A stretch of 64,000 bases of DNA from Microcoleus vaginatus HSN003 (GCF_022701255.1 NZ_CP031705.1:6386001-6450000), one strand, 5' to 3'. Counted from the first letter of the stretch, positions 24,200-33,426 are shown. Numbers and translations are program-made. The notes: generated by a model from the letters alone, not told the origin.

Positions 24200-25905
24200 T
24201 CATCGATTAAAAGGGCGATCGCATACCGCACCGCTTCCCCCATCATCGAACAACGAACGCGATCGGACGCCGTTTTCTCCCACCTGAGCAACTGTTCCCG
24301 AAAAGCCGGGTCTTGCTTGGCCCGCTGCACGATCGCCTGACTGATGACTTTCTTTTGAATCTGCTCTGTTGGGATACCTTGCTGCTTCAAATAATCCAAC
24401 AGCCGCTGCACGCTTTCAGAGAATTTATCCGGCGTCTGAGACATCAAAATAAACGAAATTTGGCGCACCATTCGCTGGTAGATTTCCTGTCTTCTGAGCA
24501 ATACTTCCTTTTGGCTCAGCTCCGCCGACTCCACACTCTTAGTAGCAACAGCCAAGTCCAGCAAACTCAAAATTTCAGCGTCCTTGGCTAAAACCTTTTC
24601 CAACATATCTGGATAAAGCTCCAAAATGCGATCGCCCAAAATCTTGCCGTTCACCAAACGGTTCGCACTCAGCCTCAGTAAACTTTGTTCTCCCGCAGAC
24701 TCAAAAAATTGAACGTTCAACTTAAGTTCGCGGCTCTCCAACTCCACTCGACGCATCGTAAAAACCAAAGCCTCCCAATTAGGAGATTGGGCAAAACACA
24801 CCTTCACAATAGAACTGTCCTCTTGATGCTGCCGCCCCAATTCCCCAGACTCAAAATCGCGATCGACCGGCAAGCGATTTGCCGCAACTTTCGCAATATA
24901 ATCAAACTGAGTAAAAACATAGCTGCAGTCAACTCTCGACAGATCGACATCTTGAACTTGCCAATTTTGAATGCAGCAGCCCGTAAGCTGGGCCCCCTCC
25001 ACATTCGTCCGAATCAAACGGCACTCAATCAAACAAGCTTCTCTTAAATCCGCCTCACCCAACATCGCATCCATCAAATAAGCGCCACTCAAATCAGCTT
25101 TCCGCAAATCTGCACTTCGCAAATTAGCTTCGCTCAAATCCGCCCGCAGCAAATACACTCCTTGCAGGTTAGCTCGCAGCAAAAGCGCCTTCTTGAAACT
25201 CGCTTTCAATAAATAAGAACCCGCCAGATTAGCTCGACTCAAATCAGCGTTATCCAGCATCGCCTCAGTCAAATCCGCCCCCGCCAGCACAGCTCGGTGC
25301 AAGTCAGCGCCCGTCAGATTTGCCGATCGCATTTGAGCGCCATTCAAGTCAGATTCAATCAAATTTACACCGATTAAAATTGCCGATCGCAAATTCGCTT
25401 CCACCAAATGCGCTTCCCGCAAATTAGCGCCCGTTAAATTAGCACCAACCAGACTAGCCCGGTTGAGATTGGCCTCCATCAATTCCGCCGCCATCAACTT
25501 CGCGCCGTCGAGTTTAGCCCCGGCAAAATTAATTTGGTCAGATTTAACTCCTTGAAGATTAGCACCGCCCAAATCCGCTTCGGGGAACGCGGCCCAATTG
25601 AGTTCTGCTGCTTCCAAACAAGCAAGGCGCAAATCGGCTTTAGCAAGATTTGCCCCGCTCAAATTTGCCCCGCTCAGATTCGCCCCAGCCAGCCCCGCAC
25701 TGCGGAGATCCGCGCGCCGCAAACAAGCCCCTATCAACTTGGCATTGCTCAAAAAAGACCAGCTCAAATTAGCACCGGTCAAGTTAGCACCAGTGAGGTC
25801 TATTTCTCGCAGGTTAACACCGCTTAAACTAGCGCCGCTGAGGTCAATGTGACCAAAGTTGCGCTCTCCCTGTTGATAGCGCTGTAAAAATTCTTGTGTT
25901 TGCAT
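24196..25905 (-). CDS. Pentapeptide-repeat protein
   Basis: I prefer the ATG at 25905 (569 residues) to a TTG eight codons upstream, because cyanobacterial homologues begin close to a LLQRYxxGERxF block as here. Residues ~15-310 are nearly uninterrupted A(D/N)Lxx pentapeptides (for example ANLSGANLSGANLAKADL), forming a right-handed quadrilateral beta helix. The C-terminal ~260 residues are a non-repeat, partly helical domain I do not recognise; it contains two strands with WEALVFTMRRVELE and ends in a KTASDRVRCSMMGEAVRYAI block. No signal peptide. The gene converges on the HEAT-repeat gene, and its 3' end is duplicated just beyond its stop. Confidence 0.9.
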   Translation of the reverse strand: MQTQEFLQRYQQGERNFGHIDLSGASLSGVNLREIDLTGANLTGANLSWSFLSNAKLIGACLRRADLRSAGLAGANLSGANLSGANLAKADLRLACLEAAELNWAAFPEADLGGANLQGVKSDQINFAGAKLDGAKLMAAELMEANLNRASLVGANLTGANLREAHLVEANLRSAILIGVNLIESDLNGAQMRSANLTGADLHRAVLAGADLTEAMLDNADLSRANLAGSYLLKASFKKALLLRANLQGVYLLRADLSEANLRSADLRKADLSGAYLMDAMLGEADLREACLIECRLIRTNVEGAQLTGCCIQNWQVQDVDLSRVDCSYVFTQFDYIAKVAANRLPVDRDFESGELGRQHQEDSSIVKVCFAQSPNWEALVFTMRRVELESRELKLNVQFFESAGEQSLLRLSANRLVNGKILGDRILELYPDMLEKVLAKDAEILSLLDLAVATKSVESAELSQKEVLLRRQEIYQRMVRQISFILMSQTPDKFSESVQRLLDYLKQQGIPTEQIQKKVISQAIVQRAKQDPAFREQLLRWEKTASDRVRCSMMGEAVRYAIALLIDD

Positions 25906-26165
25906 TCCGCTGATTGGGGGGGCTGGCAATTTAGCTGTTTTAGGACGCGCTGGTCAATAACTTTAACTGTAAGGTACGCACGGAGCACGAGCGGGCTAGG
26001 CATGGGGACACTACTCCTACTACTTACTGCAAGAACTCATGTCCTCCGGGTGATCTGTGGGTACTTTACCCTATAGATGGCAGTTCAAAGGATTTGTTGC
26101 GTAAGTTCTATTTCTACTACCAGTTTTACAGACTTTTGTAACTTAAAGCAGCAGAGTTAACATCT

Positions 26166-26313
26166 TATACGCTGGGAGCATCTCATCTTTGTAAAAACAC
26201 TTCTTCTGGCTCTTTCCTTCTTCCTGTTTCCTCCTCCCTCCTGCTTCCTGTCTCCTGCCTCAAAACTCCAATTTTGGGCTTGGTTGCTTTCATTGAGATG
26301 CTCCCTATACGCT
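26166..26313. mobile_element. 132-bp MITE with 12-bp TIRs and 8-bp target duplication
   Basis: The terminal repeats GGGAGCATCTCA (26174-26185) and TGAGATGCTCCC (26294-26305) are perfect inverted copies. The octamer TATACGCT flanks the element on both sides (26166-26173 and 26306-26313) as a target-site duplication. The interior is short, pyrimidine-rich and non-coding. The rest of 25930-26332 shows no gene. Confidence 0.88.
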
Positions 26314-26332
26314 GCCCCGCCGGAGAGTGTTT

Positions 26333-26749
26333 TTACCTAAAGCGCTGCAATTCTTGCTGCAAGTATTTTCCCCATTTAGTCGCTAGAGGAATTTCTGTAA
26401 AAGCAACCTGCACCGCCGCAGCATCTTTCAAAAAAAATTCGAGGACGATTGGACTTCCCGAATTCGGCGGTGACTCTAAATCAACTGCCTGAGAGTTGAC
26501 TAACAACCGCAGCGACTCCACGTCTTTTAAAGAAAAAGTTTGCAAATTTATCGGCCCGCTGCGAGTAGGTTTTCCCCACGTTAAACGGTCTTCTTGCTGA
26601 CCGAGTACAGCATAAATATCGTACTTGGCTTTAGCGAATTGTTCGGCCCACACGCGATACGCTTCCAGCTTTTGATACTCGTTCCATCCAGCCCAAGCTA
26701 GAGAAATAAAAATTGCCAGCAGCGGCAGCCACATTAAACCTCTTTCCAT
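26333..26749 (-). CDS. Hypothetical membrane-anchored protein
   Basis: This 138-residue protein has one N-terminal hydrophobic segment (about residues 5-20, LMWLPLLAIFISLAWAGW), followed by a soluble mixed alpha/beta domain. The segment lacks a good cleavage site, so a signal anchor is more likely than a cleaved signal. No family recognised. It is divergent from the protease gene, sharing about 255 bp of upstream sequence. Confidence 0.6.
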   Translation of the reverse strand: MERGLMWLPLLAIFISLAWAGWNEYQKLEAYRVWAEQFAKAKYDIYAVLGQQEDRLTWGKPTRSGPINLQTFSLKDVESLRLLVNSQAVDLESPPNSGSPIVLEFFLKDAAAVQVAFTEIPLATKWGKYLQQELQRFR

Positions 26750-27004
26750 GCAATACCCTTGTTGAAAATACTCGCTTGTTCTGTTTCACATCTTCTCTAA
26801 TGATACAATTAATTGAACTCCTAAAACTTGCTCTGCAATTTCAACTAGAAATTAGAGCAATTTTTGATCGAGCAACAGCCACAGCCGAAAAATACCAAAC
26901 GCCCGCGTGCGAGATATCCACAAGCCACAGCAAGGAAAACTGGCGCAGGCGGTGAAAATTGGGTTATTGTGGTGAACACGCCTTCCCTAAACGGACGATC
27001 GGCA

Positions 27005-28774
27005 ATGAAAAAGTTTTTCCTTCTGTGCTTATTTTTAATCGGGCTCGGCTGGGCGATTTCTAATTTCCCAGGACTTGCTACTCAAGGCACTTACGACTCG
27101 ATTGTGCTTGATTTCCGCGAAGATTTGGGTGCTGCTGAGATTGCGAAAGAAGTAAATGCGATCGCCCAACAGTACCAAGTCGCACCGCAACTCAACAGCG
27201 AATTCTCAGCGGCAGACAATGTATATGTAGTTAAGGGCGATCGCACTTTGCTAAAAGCCCTGAGAAAATCAAATTTGGCTAAAGATACCGAATACATTGA
27301 ACCCAACTACGTCTACAGCGCTTTCGAGATTCCCAACGACCCCATGTATACCAAGCAGTGGAATCTCCGCAGTATCAACGTAGAATCTGCCTGGAACGAA
27401 ACCAAAGGCAGCGGCACAACAGTAGCGATAATTGACACGGGTATTACTGCAGTCGCGGACTTAAAAGAAACCAAATTTGTACCGGGCTACGACTTTGTAA
27501 ACGATCGCGCCGAAGCCTATGACGACAGCGGCCACGGTACTCACGTCGCCGGTACAGTCGCCCAATCAACTAACAACAATTACGGCGTTGCGGGCATCGC
27601 CTACGAAGCAGCTTTAATGCCGCTAAAAGTGTTAAGCAGCAGCGGTGGCGGCACGGTTTCTGACATCGCCGAAGCGATTAAATTTGCTGCTGACAACGGC
27701 GCAGATGTCATCAACATGAGTCTCGGCGGTGGCGGTGAAAGTCAGTTAATGTCCGAGGCGATCGACTACGCCCACTCTAAAGGCGTTGTCATCATCGCAG
27801 CCGCCGGCAACTCCGGCGACAGTTCCGCTTCCTATCCCGCCCGCTATCCCCACGTCATCGGCGTTTCCGCCCTCGGCCCCGACGACGAAAAAGCCACTTA
27901 TTCCAATTTCGGCGCAGGGGTTGATATTGCAGCCCCCGGCGGTTCTGAAATGGGCAAGATCCTGCAAAGTACGATCGACCCGGAAACAGGCGCCGAAGTC
28001 TTTGAAGGCTACCAAGGCACTAGCATGGCTTCTCCCCACGTTGCAGCCGTTGCAGCCCTTGTCAAGGCTTCCGGCATCACAGAACCAGACGAAATTCGCA
28101 GCGTACTCTTGCAGTCCTCGCGAACTGTCACTGAAGATCCGTTAAACCATTTTGGTTCAGGACACCTAGACGCAGCCGCAGCAGTTCAGCTAGCCCAGCG
28201 CGGACAAATCAACTTCCGCGATTTCTTCCGCTGGCTGCGCGATAACGGCTATCTCAACCCCCGCTTTTGGATTGACGGCGGTGCAGTCGCCCTGTTGCCT
28301 AAAATTGCAATGGTGCTCGGTTCTTACCTGCTGGCTTTCTTTTTGCGGAATTATTTTCCGTTCCAGTGGACTTGGGGCTTTTCCGGTGGCTTGATGGCTG
28401 GTAGTTCTGGGTTCTTCTTCCTCCGCAACTTGTTTGTATTTGACTTGCCGCAGTGGCCGATGCGGGTGATGGGCAGTTCTATTCCCGAACTCGGCGGCGC
28501 AATTAATGGCAGCAGTATGCTGAATCCCTTTTTTGCTAGCGTTTTGATTCCTGGGATTTTGATTGCTTTGCTGTTGGGACATCAACAGTGGAAGTGGATC
28601 GCGATCGCAATTTCGATCGGTTTTGCTAGCAGTTTAGCGGTGAATGCTGTCCTGTCGCCCGCAGTCTGGGGATTGGGCACAGGTTTGGTATCACAAACAT
28701 TCTTGATTGTCAATGCTTTACTGTGTTTTGGATTGGCACGTTTAGCAATTAAAACAGAGGTGCGATCGGCATGA
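27005..28774 (+). CDS. Subtilisin-like S8 serine protease with C-terminal membrane domain
   Basis: I choose the ATG at 27005, because it opens a signal peptide (MKKFFLLCLFLIGLGWAISN); an in-frame ATG at 26864 would add 47 unlikely residues. The product is 589 residues. A short propeptide-like region is followed by the S8 domain: catalytic Asp in VAIIDTGIT (about 140), His in SGHGTHVAGT (about 180) and Ser in GTSMASPHVAA (about 340). After about residue 430 come four or five hydrophobic helices, so the protease should be membrane-tethered with its catalytic domain outside the cytoplasm. Such a membrane tail is not usual for S8 enzymes. The stop overlaps the start of the next gene by four bases. 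Confidence 0.92.
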   Translation: MKKFFLLCLFLIGLGWAISNFPGLATQGTYDSIVLDFREDLGAAEIAKEVNAIAQQYQVAPQLNSEFSAADNVYVVKGDRTLLKALRKSNLAKDTEYIEPNYVYSAFEIPNDPMYTKQWNLRSINVESAWNETKGSGTTVAIIDTGITAVADLKETKFVPGYDFVNDRAEAYDDSGHGTHVAGTVAQSTNNNYGVAGIAYEAALMPLKVLSSSGGGTVSDIAEAIKFAADNGADVINMSLGGGGESQLMSEAIDYAHSKGVVIIAAAGNSGDSSASYPARYPHVIGVSALGPDDEKATYSNFGAGVDIAAPGGSEMGKILQSTIDPETGAEVFEGYQGTSMASPHVAAVAALVKASGITEPDEIRSVLLQSSRTVTEDPLNHFGSGHLDAAAAVQLAQRGQINFRDFFRWLRDNGYLNPRFWIDGGAVALLPKIAMVLGSYLLAFFLRNYFPFQWTWGFSGGLMAGSSGFFFLRNLFVFDLPQWPMRVMGSSIPELGGAINGSSMLNPFFASVLIPGILIALLLGHQQWKWIAIAISIGFASSLAVNAVLSPAVWGLGTGLVSQTFLIVNALLCFGLARLAIKTEVRSA

Positions 28775-28992
28775 GTATTACTGTCAAAGGTGTAATTGAA
28801 CGCAAAGGATTGGGTCCTGGTACTTGGGCTTTGGTCGGCGAAGATGGCGAAACTTACGAACTTAAGGATGCTCCTTCTGATTTGAAAAAAGCTGGTTTGA
28901 AAGTCAGTGTTAAAGGTGAAGTGCGTAAGGATGTGATGACTTTTGCTATGATCGGCCCGGTTCTTGAGGTGCAGTCTTTCGATGCGATTTAG
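28771..28992 (+). CDS. Small conserved hypothetical protein coupled to the protease
   Basis: This 73-residue protein has an ATG overlapping the protease stop as ATGA, so translation is coupled. The sequence is beta-rich with alternating Gly and charged residues (MSITVKGVIERKGLGPGTW, then VSVKGEVRKDVMTFAMIG) and suggests a small OB- or SH3-like barrel. There is no signal peptide, so it should stay in the cytoplasm although its partner is exported. Function unknown. A hairpin terminator follows at 29021. Confidence 0.75.
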   Translation: MSITVKGVIERKGLGPGTWALVGEDGETYELKDAPSDLKKAGLKVSVKGEVRKDVMTFAMIGPVLEVQSFDAI

Positions 28993-29020
28993 CCTAATAG
29001 GTTAATGCAGCTTTTGAGCT

Positions 29021-29056
29021 AAAAAAAACCCCGGCCTTAATTGGCTGGGGTTTATT
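29021..29056. terminator. Bidirectional hairpin terminator, first unit of the tandem array
   Basis: An A-run is followed by CCCCGGCC-TTAATT-GGCTGGGG and then TTTATTAAT. The stem is complete with one G-U pair on the plus strand and lies 29 bp after the small coupled gene. The A-run would give a U-run for transcription from the other side. Confidence 0.8.
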
Positions 29057-30215
29057 AATCAGGGTGCATCTTTATTTACTTTCCAGTGGCTAGCACGATG
29101 TTCGGGATCAATTTGATTTTTAACCGCAGATGCACGCAGATTAACGCGGATAATTCTTGATTTATTGAAATTTTGCTGTTTTGGCTGCAAGACGAAAAAA
29201 AAACCCGGCCAAAATTGGTCGGGAGTTAATTAATCAGGGTGCATCTACTAATTTAGTCTCCGGTTCGAGGTGCACCTGTTCCGGACAGTTTGGGAAAATT
29301 TGCGAAAATTTGTGGTTTTGGCTGAAATACAAAAAAAAACCCGGCCAAAATTGGTCGGGAGTTAATTAATCAGGGTGCATCTACTAATTTAGTCTCCGGT
29401 TCGAGGTGTACCTGTTCCGGACAGTTTGGGAAAATTTGCGAAAATTTGTGGTTTTGGCTGAAATACAAAAAAAAACCCCAAACCAAAATTGGTCGGGAGT
29501 TAATTAATCAGGGTGCATCTACTAATTTAGTCTCCGGTTCGAGGTGTACCTGTTCCGCACAGTTTGGGAAAATTTGCGAAAATTTGTGGTTTTGGTTGCA
29601 ATACGAAAAAAAAAACCCAAACCAAAATTGGTCGGGAGTTAATTAATCAGGGTGCATCTACCAATTAAGCTTCCTAAGAATTCGAGCGCAATCCGGACAA
29701 CCTCAAACTTTCTTCAGCATCGCCCTCGATACCGCAAAAAAAAACCCCAAACCAAAATTGGTCGGGAGTTATTTAATCAGGGTGCATCTACCAATTAAGC
29801 TTCCTGAGAATTCGAGGCGCAATCCGGACAACCTCAAACTTTCTTCCACATCACCCTCGATACCGCAAAAAAAAACCCGGCCAAAATTGGTCGGGAGTTA
29901 ATTAATCAGGGTGCATCTACTAATTTAATCTCCCGCCTCAAAACACCTCTTTCAGGACACTTTGGCAGAATTTAGGAGAATTTGTGGTGAGGGCGTGCGA
30001 TCGCAAAAAAAAACCCCGAACCAAAATTGGTCGGGAGTTAATTAATCAGGGTGCATCTACTAATTTAATCTCCCGCCTCAAAACACCTCTTTCAGGACAC
30101 TTTGGCAGAATTTAGGAGAATTTGTGGCGAGGGCGTGCGATCGCAAAAAAAAAACCCCGAACCAAAATTGGTCGGGAGTTAATTAATCAGGGTGCATCTA
30201 CCAATTAACCTTCCT
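29021..30215. repeat. Tandem array of nine hairpin-bearing repeats (period 130-140 bp)
   Basis: A-runs that open each unit begin at 29021, 29195, 29331, 29467, 29606, 29736, 29867, 30005 and 30145. Each is followed by a CCC(C)RRCC-AAAATT-GGTCGGG hairpin and the conserved tail AGTTAATTAATCAGGGTGCA with TCTAC(T/C)AATT. The variable remainder falls into types: three units carry CTCCGGTTCGAGG, others carry GAATTCGAG with CAATCCGGACA, and two carry CTCCCGCCTCAAAACACC. Like types sit side by side. On the minus strand every unit ends in a hairpin plus U-run, so the array could be serial terminators or tandem small RNA genes. No protein-like frame is present. Confidence 0.9.
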
Positions 30216-30377
30216 GAGAATTTGAGCGCAATCCGGACAGTCGGATCGAATTTTTCAACACGGCGATCGCTTGAGAATAGGCAAATTCTGAATTACAGAG
30301 TGGGAGGGCGATCGCATTTCCCAGGAATTGACCAAGCGGAGTCAGCTCCGGGATTGAGTAGGGCTATAGAGTGTCTA

Positions 30378-30695
30378 TTAGTGCCGTTTCTTTTGATTGG
30401 AAGGCGCTTTGACAGGCTCTTGTCTGTTTAAGTAGTATAAAAGCGCGATCGAGCCCCCTATTAAGATACCTACTACTACTAGACTAATAGCTATTACTTT
30501 GGCGCCTCCCGATAAAAATACGTAAATCAACCCAAAATAAGGAACCCCTAACAAAATAGCAGTAGCTAGAGTTTTTAAGGAGGTCAAATTAATTTCTATT
30601 TCAAGATGCTTGTAGGGTTGTCCTTGAAATTTGTAGTGGTCTTTAGATTTATTTAGGGGTTCTGGAGGGGGGATGAAAGGTTTTTGAGATGACAT
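30378..30695 (-). CDS. Hypothetical two-helix membrane protein
   Basis: This 105-residue protein has a hydrophilic Pro/Lys-rich N-terminus (about 1-38), two hydrophobic helices (about 40-62 and 66-88) and a basic C-terminal tail ending NQKKRH. It resembles the DUF3464/PAM68 class of small photosystem-assembly proteins in general layout (soluble N-terminus, then two helices), but I cannot confirm this. ATG start. It lies between the hairpin array and cysC. Confidence 0.55.
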   Translation of the reverse strand: MSSQKPFIPPPEPLNKSKDHYKFQGQPYKHLEIEINLTSLKTLATAILLGVPYFGLIYVFLSGGAKVIAISLVVVGILIGGSIALLYYLNRQEPVKAPSNQKKRH

Positions 30696-30836
30696 AATGT
30701 TTTATTGATGTTGGCTGACTAATTGTTTGAGTGAAATAGCTGTCAAACCTGCGGATGTTGGGGAAAGCGATCGCTCACCCCAACAGATAGATAATCTAAC
30801 TTCAACCCAAGAGCCAAAAAATCAACAGATGAACGT

Positions 30837-31388
30837 TTAAAGTTGAGCAGAAGATAGAGCAGTGCTCGCCCAAAAAACTTCTAATTTATCCATCACTTTA
30901 GCTACACTCTCCGCTACCGTTTCCCGATCCGTGAGGCATTCTACTGGCGGGTGCAAGGGTGGTTCGTAAGGATCGTCAATGCCAGTAAAACCTCGAATCT
31001 CACCGGCACGAGCTCTCTTGTAAAGTCCCTTCACATCTCGCTCTTCGCAAACTTCGAGGGGAGCTTTCACATAAACTTCAATAAAGTTACCGATTTCTCG
31101 GCCCACTTCCTCTCTGACATCGCGGTAGGGAGAGATGACTGAAACTAAAACAATTACACCGTTTCTAGACAAAAGATTAGCGACAAAGCCAATGCGGCGG
31201 ATATTTTCATCGCGATCGGCTCTGCTATAACCTAAATCTCTGGTGAGACTTTTGCGGACGATATCGCCATCTAAAACTTCTACTTTGTATCCCTGTCGCC
31301 GTAAAATTTTGGCTAGTTCAGTAGCAATCGTACTTTTGCCTGCTCCGCTTAAACCCGTGAACCACACGGTAATGCCATCCTGTTGCAT
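30837..31388 (-). CDS. cysC: Adenylyl-sulfate kinase
   Basis: This 183-residue enzyme phosphorylates adenosine 5'-phosphosulfate to PAPS in the cytoplasm. It has the P-loop GLSGAGKST at about residues 13-21, the VLDGDIVRKSLTRDLGYSRA block at about 38-57 and the substrate lid EVCEERDVKGLYKRARAGE at about 117-135, with near full-length agreement to the family. PAPS is the sulfate donor for sulfotransferases, and one is encoded 2 kb away, beyond the divergent GT2 gene. No CysD/N or Sat gene is nearby, so a dedicated role in polysaccharide sulfation rather than general sulfate assimilation is an inference. Confidence 0.93.
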   Translation of the reverse strand: MQQDGITVWFTGLSGAGKSTIATELAKILRRQGYKVEVLDGDIVRKSLTRDLGYSRADRDENIRRIGFVANLLSRNGVIVLVSVISPYRDVREEVGREIGNFIEVYVKAPLEVCEERDVKGLYKRARAGEIRGFTGIDDPYEPPLHPPVECLTDRETVAESVAKVMDKLEVFWASTALSSAQL

Positions 31389-31730
31389 ATATAATTCCTC
31401 CCTTAAAAGGTAATGTGTTCAGTACCCGTTAACTGTCGATAAAATCGTGTATTTGTTGCTGGGGAACGGGTGGCTCTTGATAGTTATTCTTTCCGGGGTT
31501 GGCTGTCCGATCCGGGTTAAATTTGGCAAGGATGTGGGTTTGGAGTTGTTGGGGAGGAAAAGAGAGGCGCGATCGCTATTTTCATAGTTAACGAAAAAAT
31601 TAGGCAGGCGATCGCACTTCTTAATTTGAAAATATCTATCCTTTGTCTGGCTGCTTCCGGAACAAATGCCCAAGTTGCTGTATTAGCTGACAATACTTGA
31701 CGATACTTAAGGTCAACAAACAGCGATTTC
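31389..31730. other. Divergent promoter region between cysC and GT2
   Basis: About 340 bp without a recognisable gene. Two divergent transcription units start from it. I see two isolated GCGATCGC sites but no regulator motif that I can name. Confidence 0.5.
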
Positions 31731-32714
31731 ATGTCAACTGCCACTCGGAAACCACAGGTGAGCGCGATCGTTCCCGCCTACAACAGTGCCTGTTACATCG
31801 GGCAAGCAGTCGAGAGTATCCTGAATCAAACTTATCCTGACTGCGAAATAATTGTGGTAGATGATGGCTCGACAGATGACACCCGCAGTGTTTTACAGCC
31901 TTACTGCTCGCGCATTCGCTATATTTATCAGGAAAATCAGGGAGTAGCGGCAGCTCGCAATCGCGGCATTCAGGAAGCTAGGGGCGAGTTAATTGCGTTT
32001 CTCGATCACGATGATTTTTTCCTACCTGATAAATTAGCAGCACAAGTAGCTTCCTTTGAAGCTCAACCGCAACTGGGAATCGTACATAGCGGCTGGCGTC
32101 GAGTCGATTGGCGGGGTGAACCTTTAGGCGATGTAGAACCTTGGCAAAAAGCACCGAACTTAGATTTAGAAGACTGGGTGCGATGGAAGCCAATTCTCCT
32201 AAGTGCGATGATGGTTCGTCGAGAATGGTTGGAGCGAGTTGGCGGTTTAGACACTCGATTTCAACAGGTGTGCGATCTCGACCTCGCCCTGCGTTTAACG
32301 CTCATGGGTTGTCAAAGTACCTGGTTGCATCAAATAACCGTATGCTATCGGGAACACGATCGCAATGAATCGCGAAAAACCCCTCTACAAGCTCAGGAAT
32401 CATGGACTGTACTGGATAACTTTTTTGCTCTTCCACAAATACCCCAACCAATACGCCAGCTAGAGAGTCATTACCGTTATTACACTCTTGTTTGGAGTGC
32501 GTGGCGACTGTATCACACTGGGTATATTTCGGAAATGGTTCCCTACCTAGAGAAATCTCTCAGCTATACGCCATATTCACTCACAAAAACTGTCTCGGAT
32601 TGGCTCAAAAGTTTTATGAGATATACTTCAGAATGTGGCGGCGAACTAGATGTCTTTTCTTTGAGCAATTCGCGACAGTGGCAACAGTTGATGAATTATC
32701 TACTCAAATTTTGA
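31731..32714 (+). CDS. Glycosyltransferase family 2 with extra C-terminal domain
   Basis: This 327-residue protein has a GT-A fold. VSAIVPAYN and IIVVDDGSTDDT open the nucleotide-binding half, ARNRGI follows, and AFLDHDDF supplies the metal-binding DxD equivalent at about residue 87. It transfers a sugar from a nucleotide donor, probably to a lipid-linked or growing glycan at the cytoplasmic face. From about residue 245 on, an added ~80-residue helical domain (YTLVWSAWRLYHTG, LTKTVSDWLKSF) is shared with the next gene product. It opens the plus-strand part of the polysaccharide locus. Confidence 0.9.
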   Translation: MSTATRKPQVSAIVPAYNSACYIGQAVESILNQTYPDCEIIVVDDGSTDDTRSVLQPYCSRIRYIYQENQGVAAARNRGIQEARGELIAFLDHDDFFLPDKLAAQVASFEAQPQLGIVHSGWRRVDWRGEPLGDVEPWQKAPNLDLEDWVRWKPILLSAMMVRREWLERVGGLDTRFQQVCDLDLALRLTLMGCQSTWLHQITVCYREHDRNESRKTPLQAQESWTVLDNFFALPQIPQPIRQLESHYRYYTLVWSAWRLYHTGYISEMVPYLEKSLSYTPYSLTKTVSDWLKSFMRYTSECGGELDVFSLSNSRQWQQLMNYLLKF

Positions 32715-32844
32715 GCTAAAGCTAAATCCCGTCAGAGGGAAAGCAATAAAGTATCAATATTTCGCCACTAACAAATTTTCCTAAAATTTACTCCGGATAC
32801 AGGACAGTTAACCAGTAGAGATTAATAAAGATTCCTAAAGAGAG

Positions 32845-33426
32845 ATGCACCAAAAATCAGAAAACTTTGAAAATCTGTTGCAGGAAACTCAGGAGGAACT
32901 GGCGCAGGCTAATTTTCAACTGCATCGAAATCATTGTTACTTTCAGCAGTACCAGGCTCAGGCACGTCAGGCTTTCACCTTATTGCAAACATCCCAGGCT
33001 CAACTGCACCGAACACTAGCTTTATTACAAACATCCCAGGCGCAACTGCAACAGGCGCAAAAAGAGCGGGAGCAGTACCAGTCTCAGCTACACCTGATGC
33101 AGTGGGAACTGGAGCGATCGCAATTTCAGCTAGCGATCGTCAGCCAAACAGGTGAACCGAGCCTGGTGCAATACAAACTGCTAGTATGGGATGCCTGGTA
33201 CGCCTATCGAAAAGGCGATCTAGCTAGGATGAGTCAGTGCTTGCACCAAGCAGTGAAATGCACGCCTTTCTCAAAAACAAAAACTGTCTCACATTGGTTA
33301 AATAGTTTTGCTCAACTTTCTTTGAATAAAGGTGAGAGTATCGATATTCAGTGTCTCAGCAATACATCGGAATGGAAGCAGGTTATTGACCGCATAGTTG
33401 GTTCTCCTAAAATGACGGCTAATTGA
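32845..33426 (+). CDS. Coiled-coil protein sharing the GT2 C-terminal domain
   Basis: This 193-residue protein starts with about 100 residues of Gln/Leu heptads (for example LLQTSQAQLHRTLALLQTSQ), predicted as a coiled coil with a short internal repeat. The C-terminal ~80 residues (YKLLVWDAWYAYRKGDLARM, KTKTVSHWLNSFAQL) align with the end of the preceding GT2. No catalytic domain is present, so it may be a scaffold that docks through the same surface. It lies 130 bp after the GT2 gene in the same direction. Confidence 0.75.
   Translation: MHQKSENFENLLQETQEELAQANFQLHRNHCYFQQYQAQARQAFTLLQTSQAQLHRTLALLQTSQAQLQQAQKEREQYQSQLHLMQWELERSQFQLAIVSQTGEPSLVQYKLLVWDAWYAYRKGDLARMSQCLHQAVKCTPFSKTKTVSHWLNSFAQLSLNKGESIDIQCLSNTSEWKQVIDRIVGSPKMTAN

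Noticed and set aside
24313..25852. Several plus-strand frames opposite the pentapeptide gene
   Set aside because: Shadows of the five-codon repeat periodicity of the minus-strand gene.
26864..27004. Upstream in-frame ATG as start of the S8 protease
   Set aside because: It would place 47 mostly charged residues before an obvious signal peptide that begins with its own ATG at 27005.
29240..29280. tRNA-like T-arm (GGTTCGAGG) inside the tandem array
   Set aside because: No acceptor, D- or anticodon stems can be built around it.
29021..30215. CRISPR array
   Set aside because: Units are 130-140 bp with long conserved parts and variable parts that are themselves repeated; no 28-37-bp repeat with unique spacers and no cas genes nearby.
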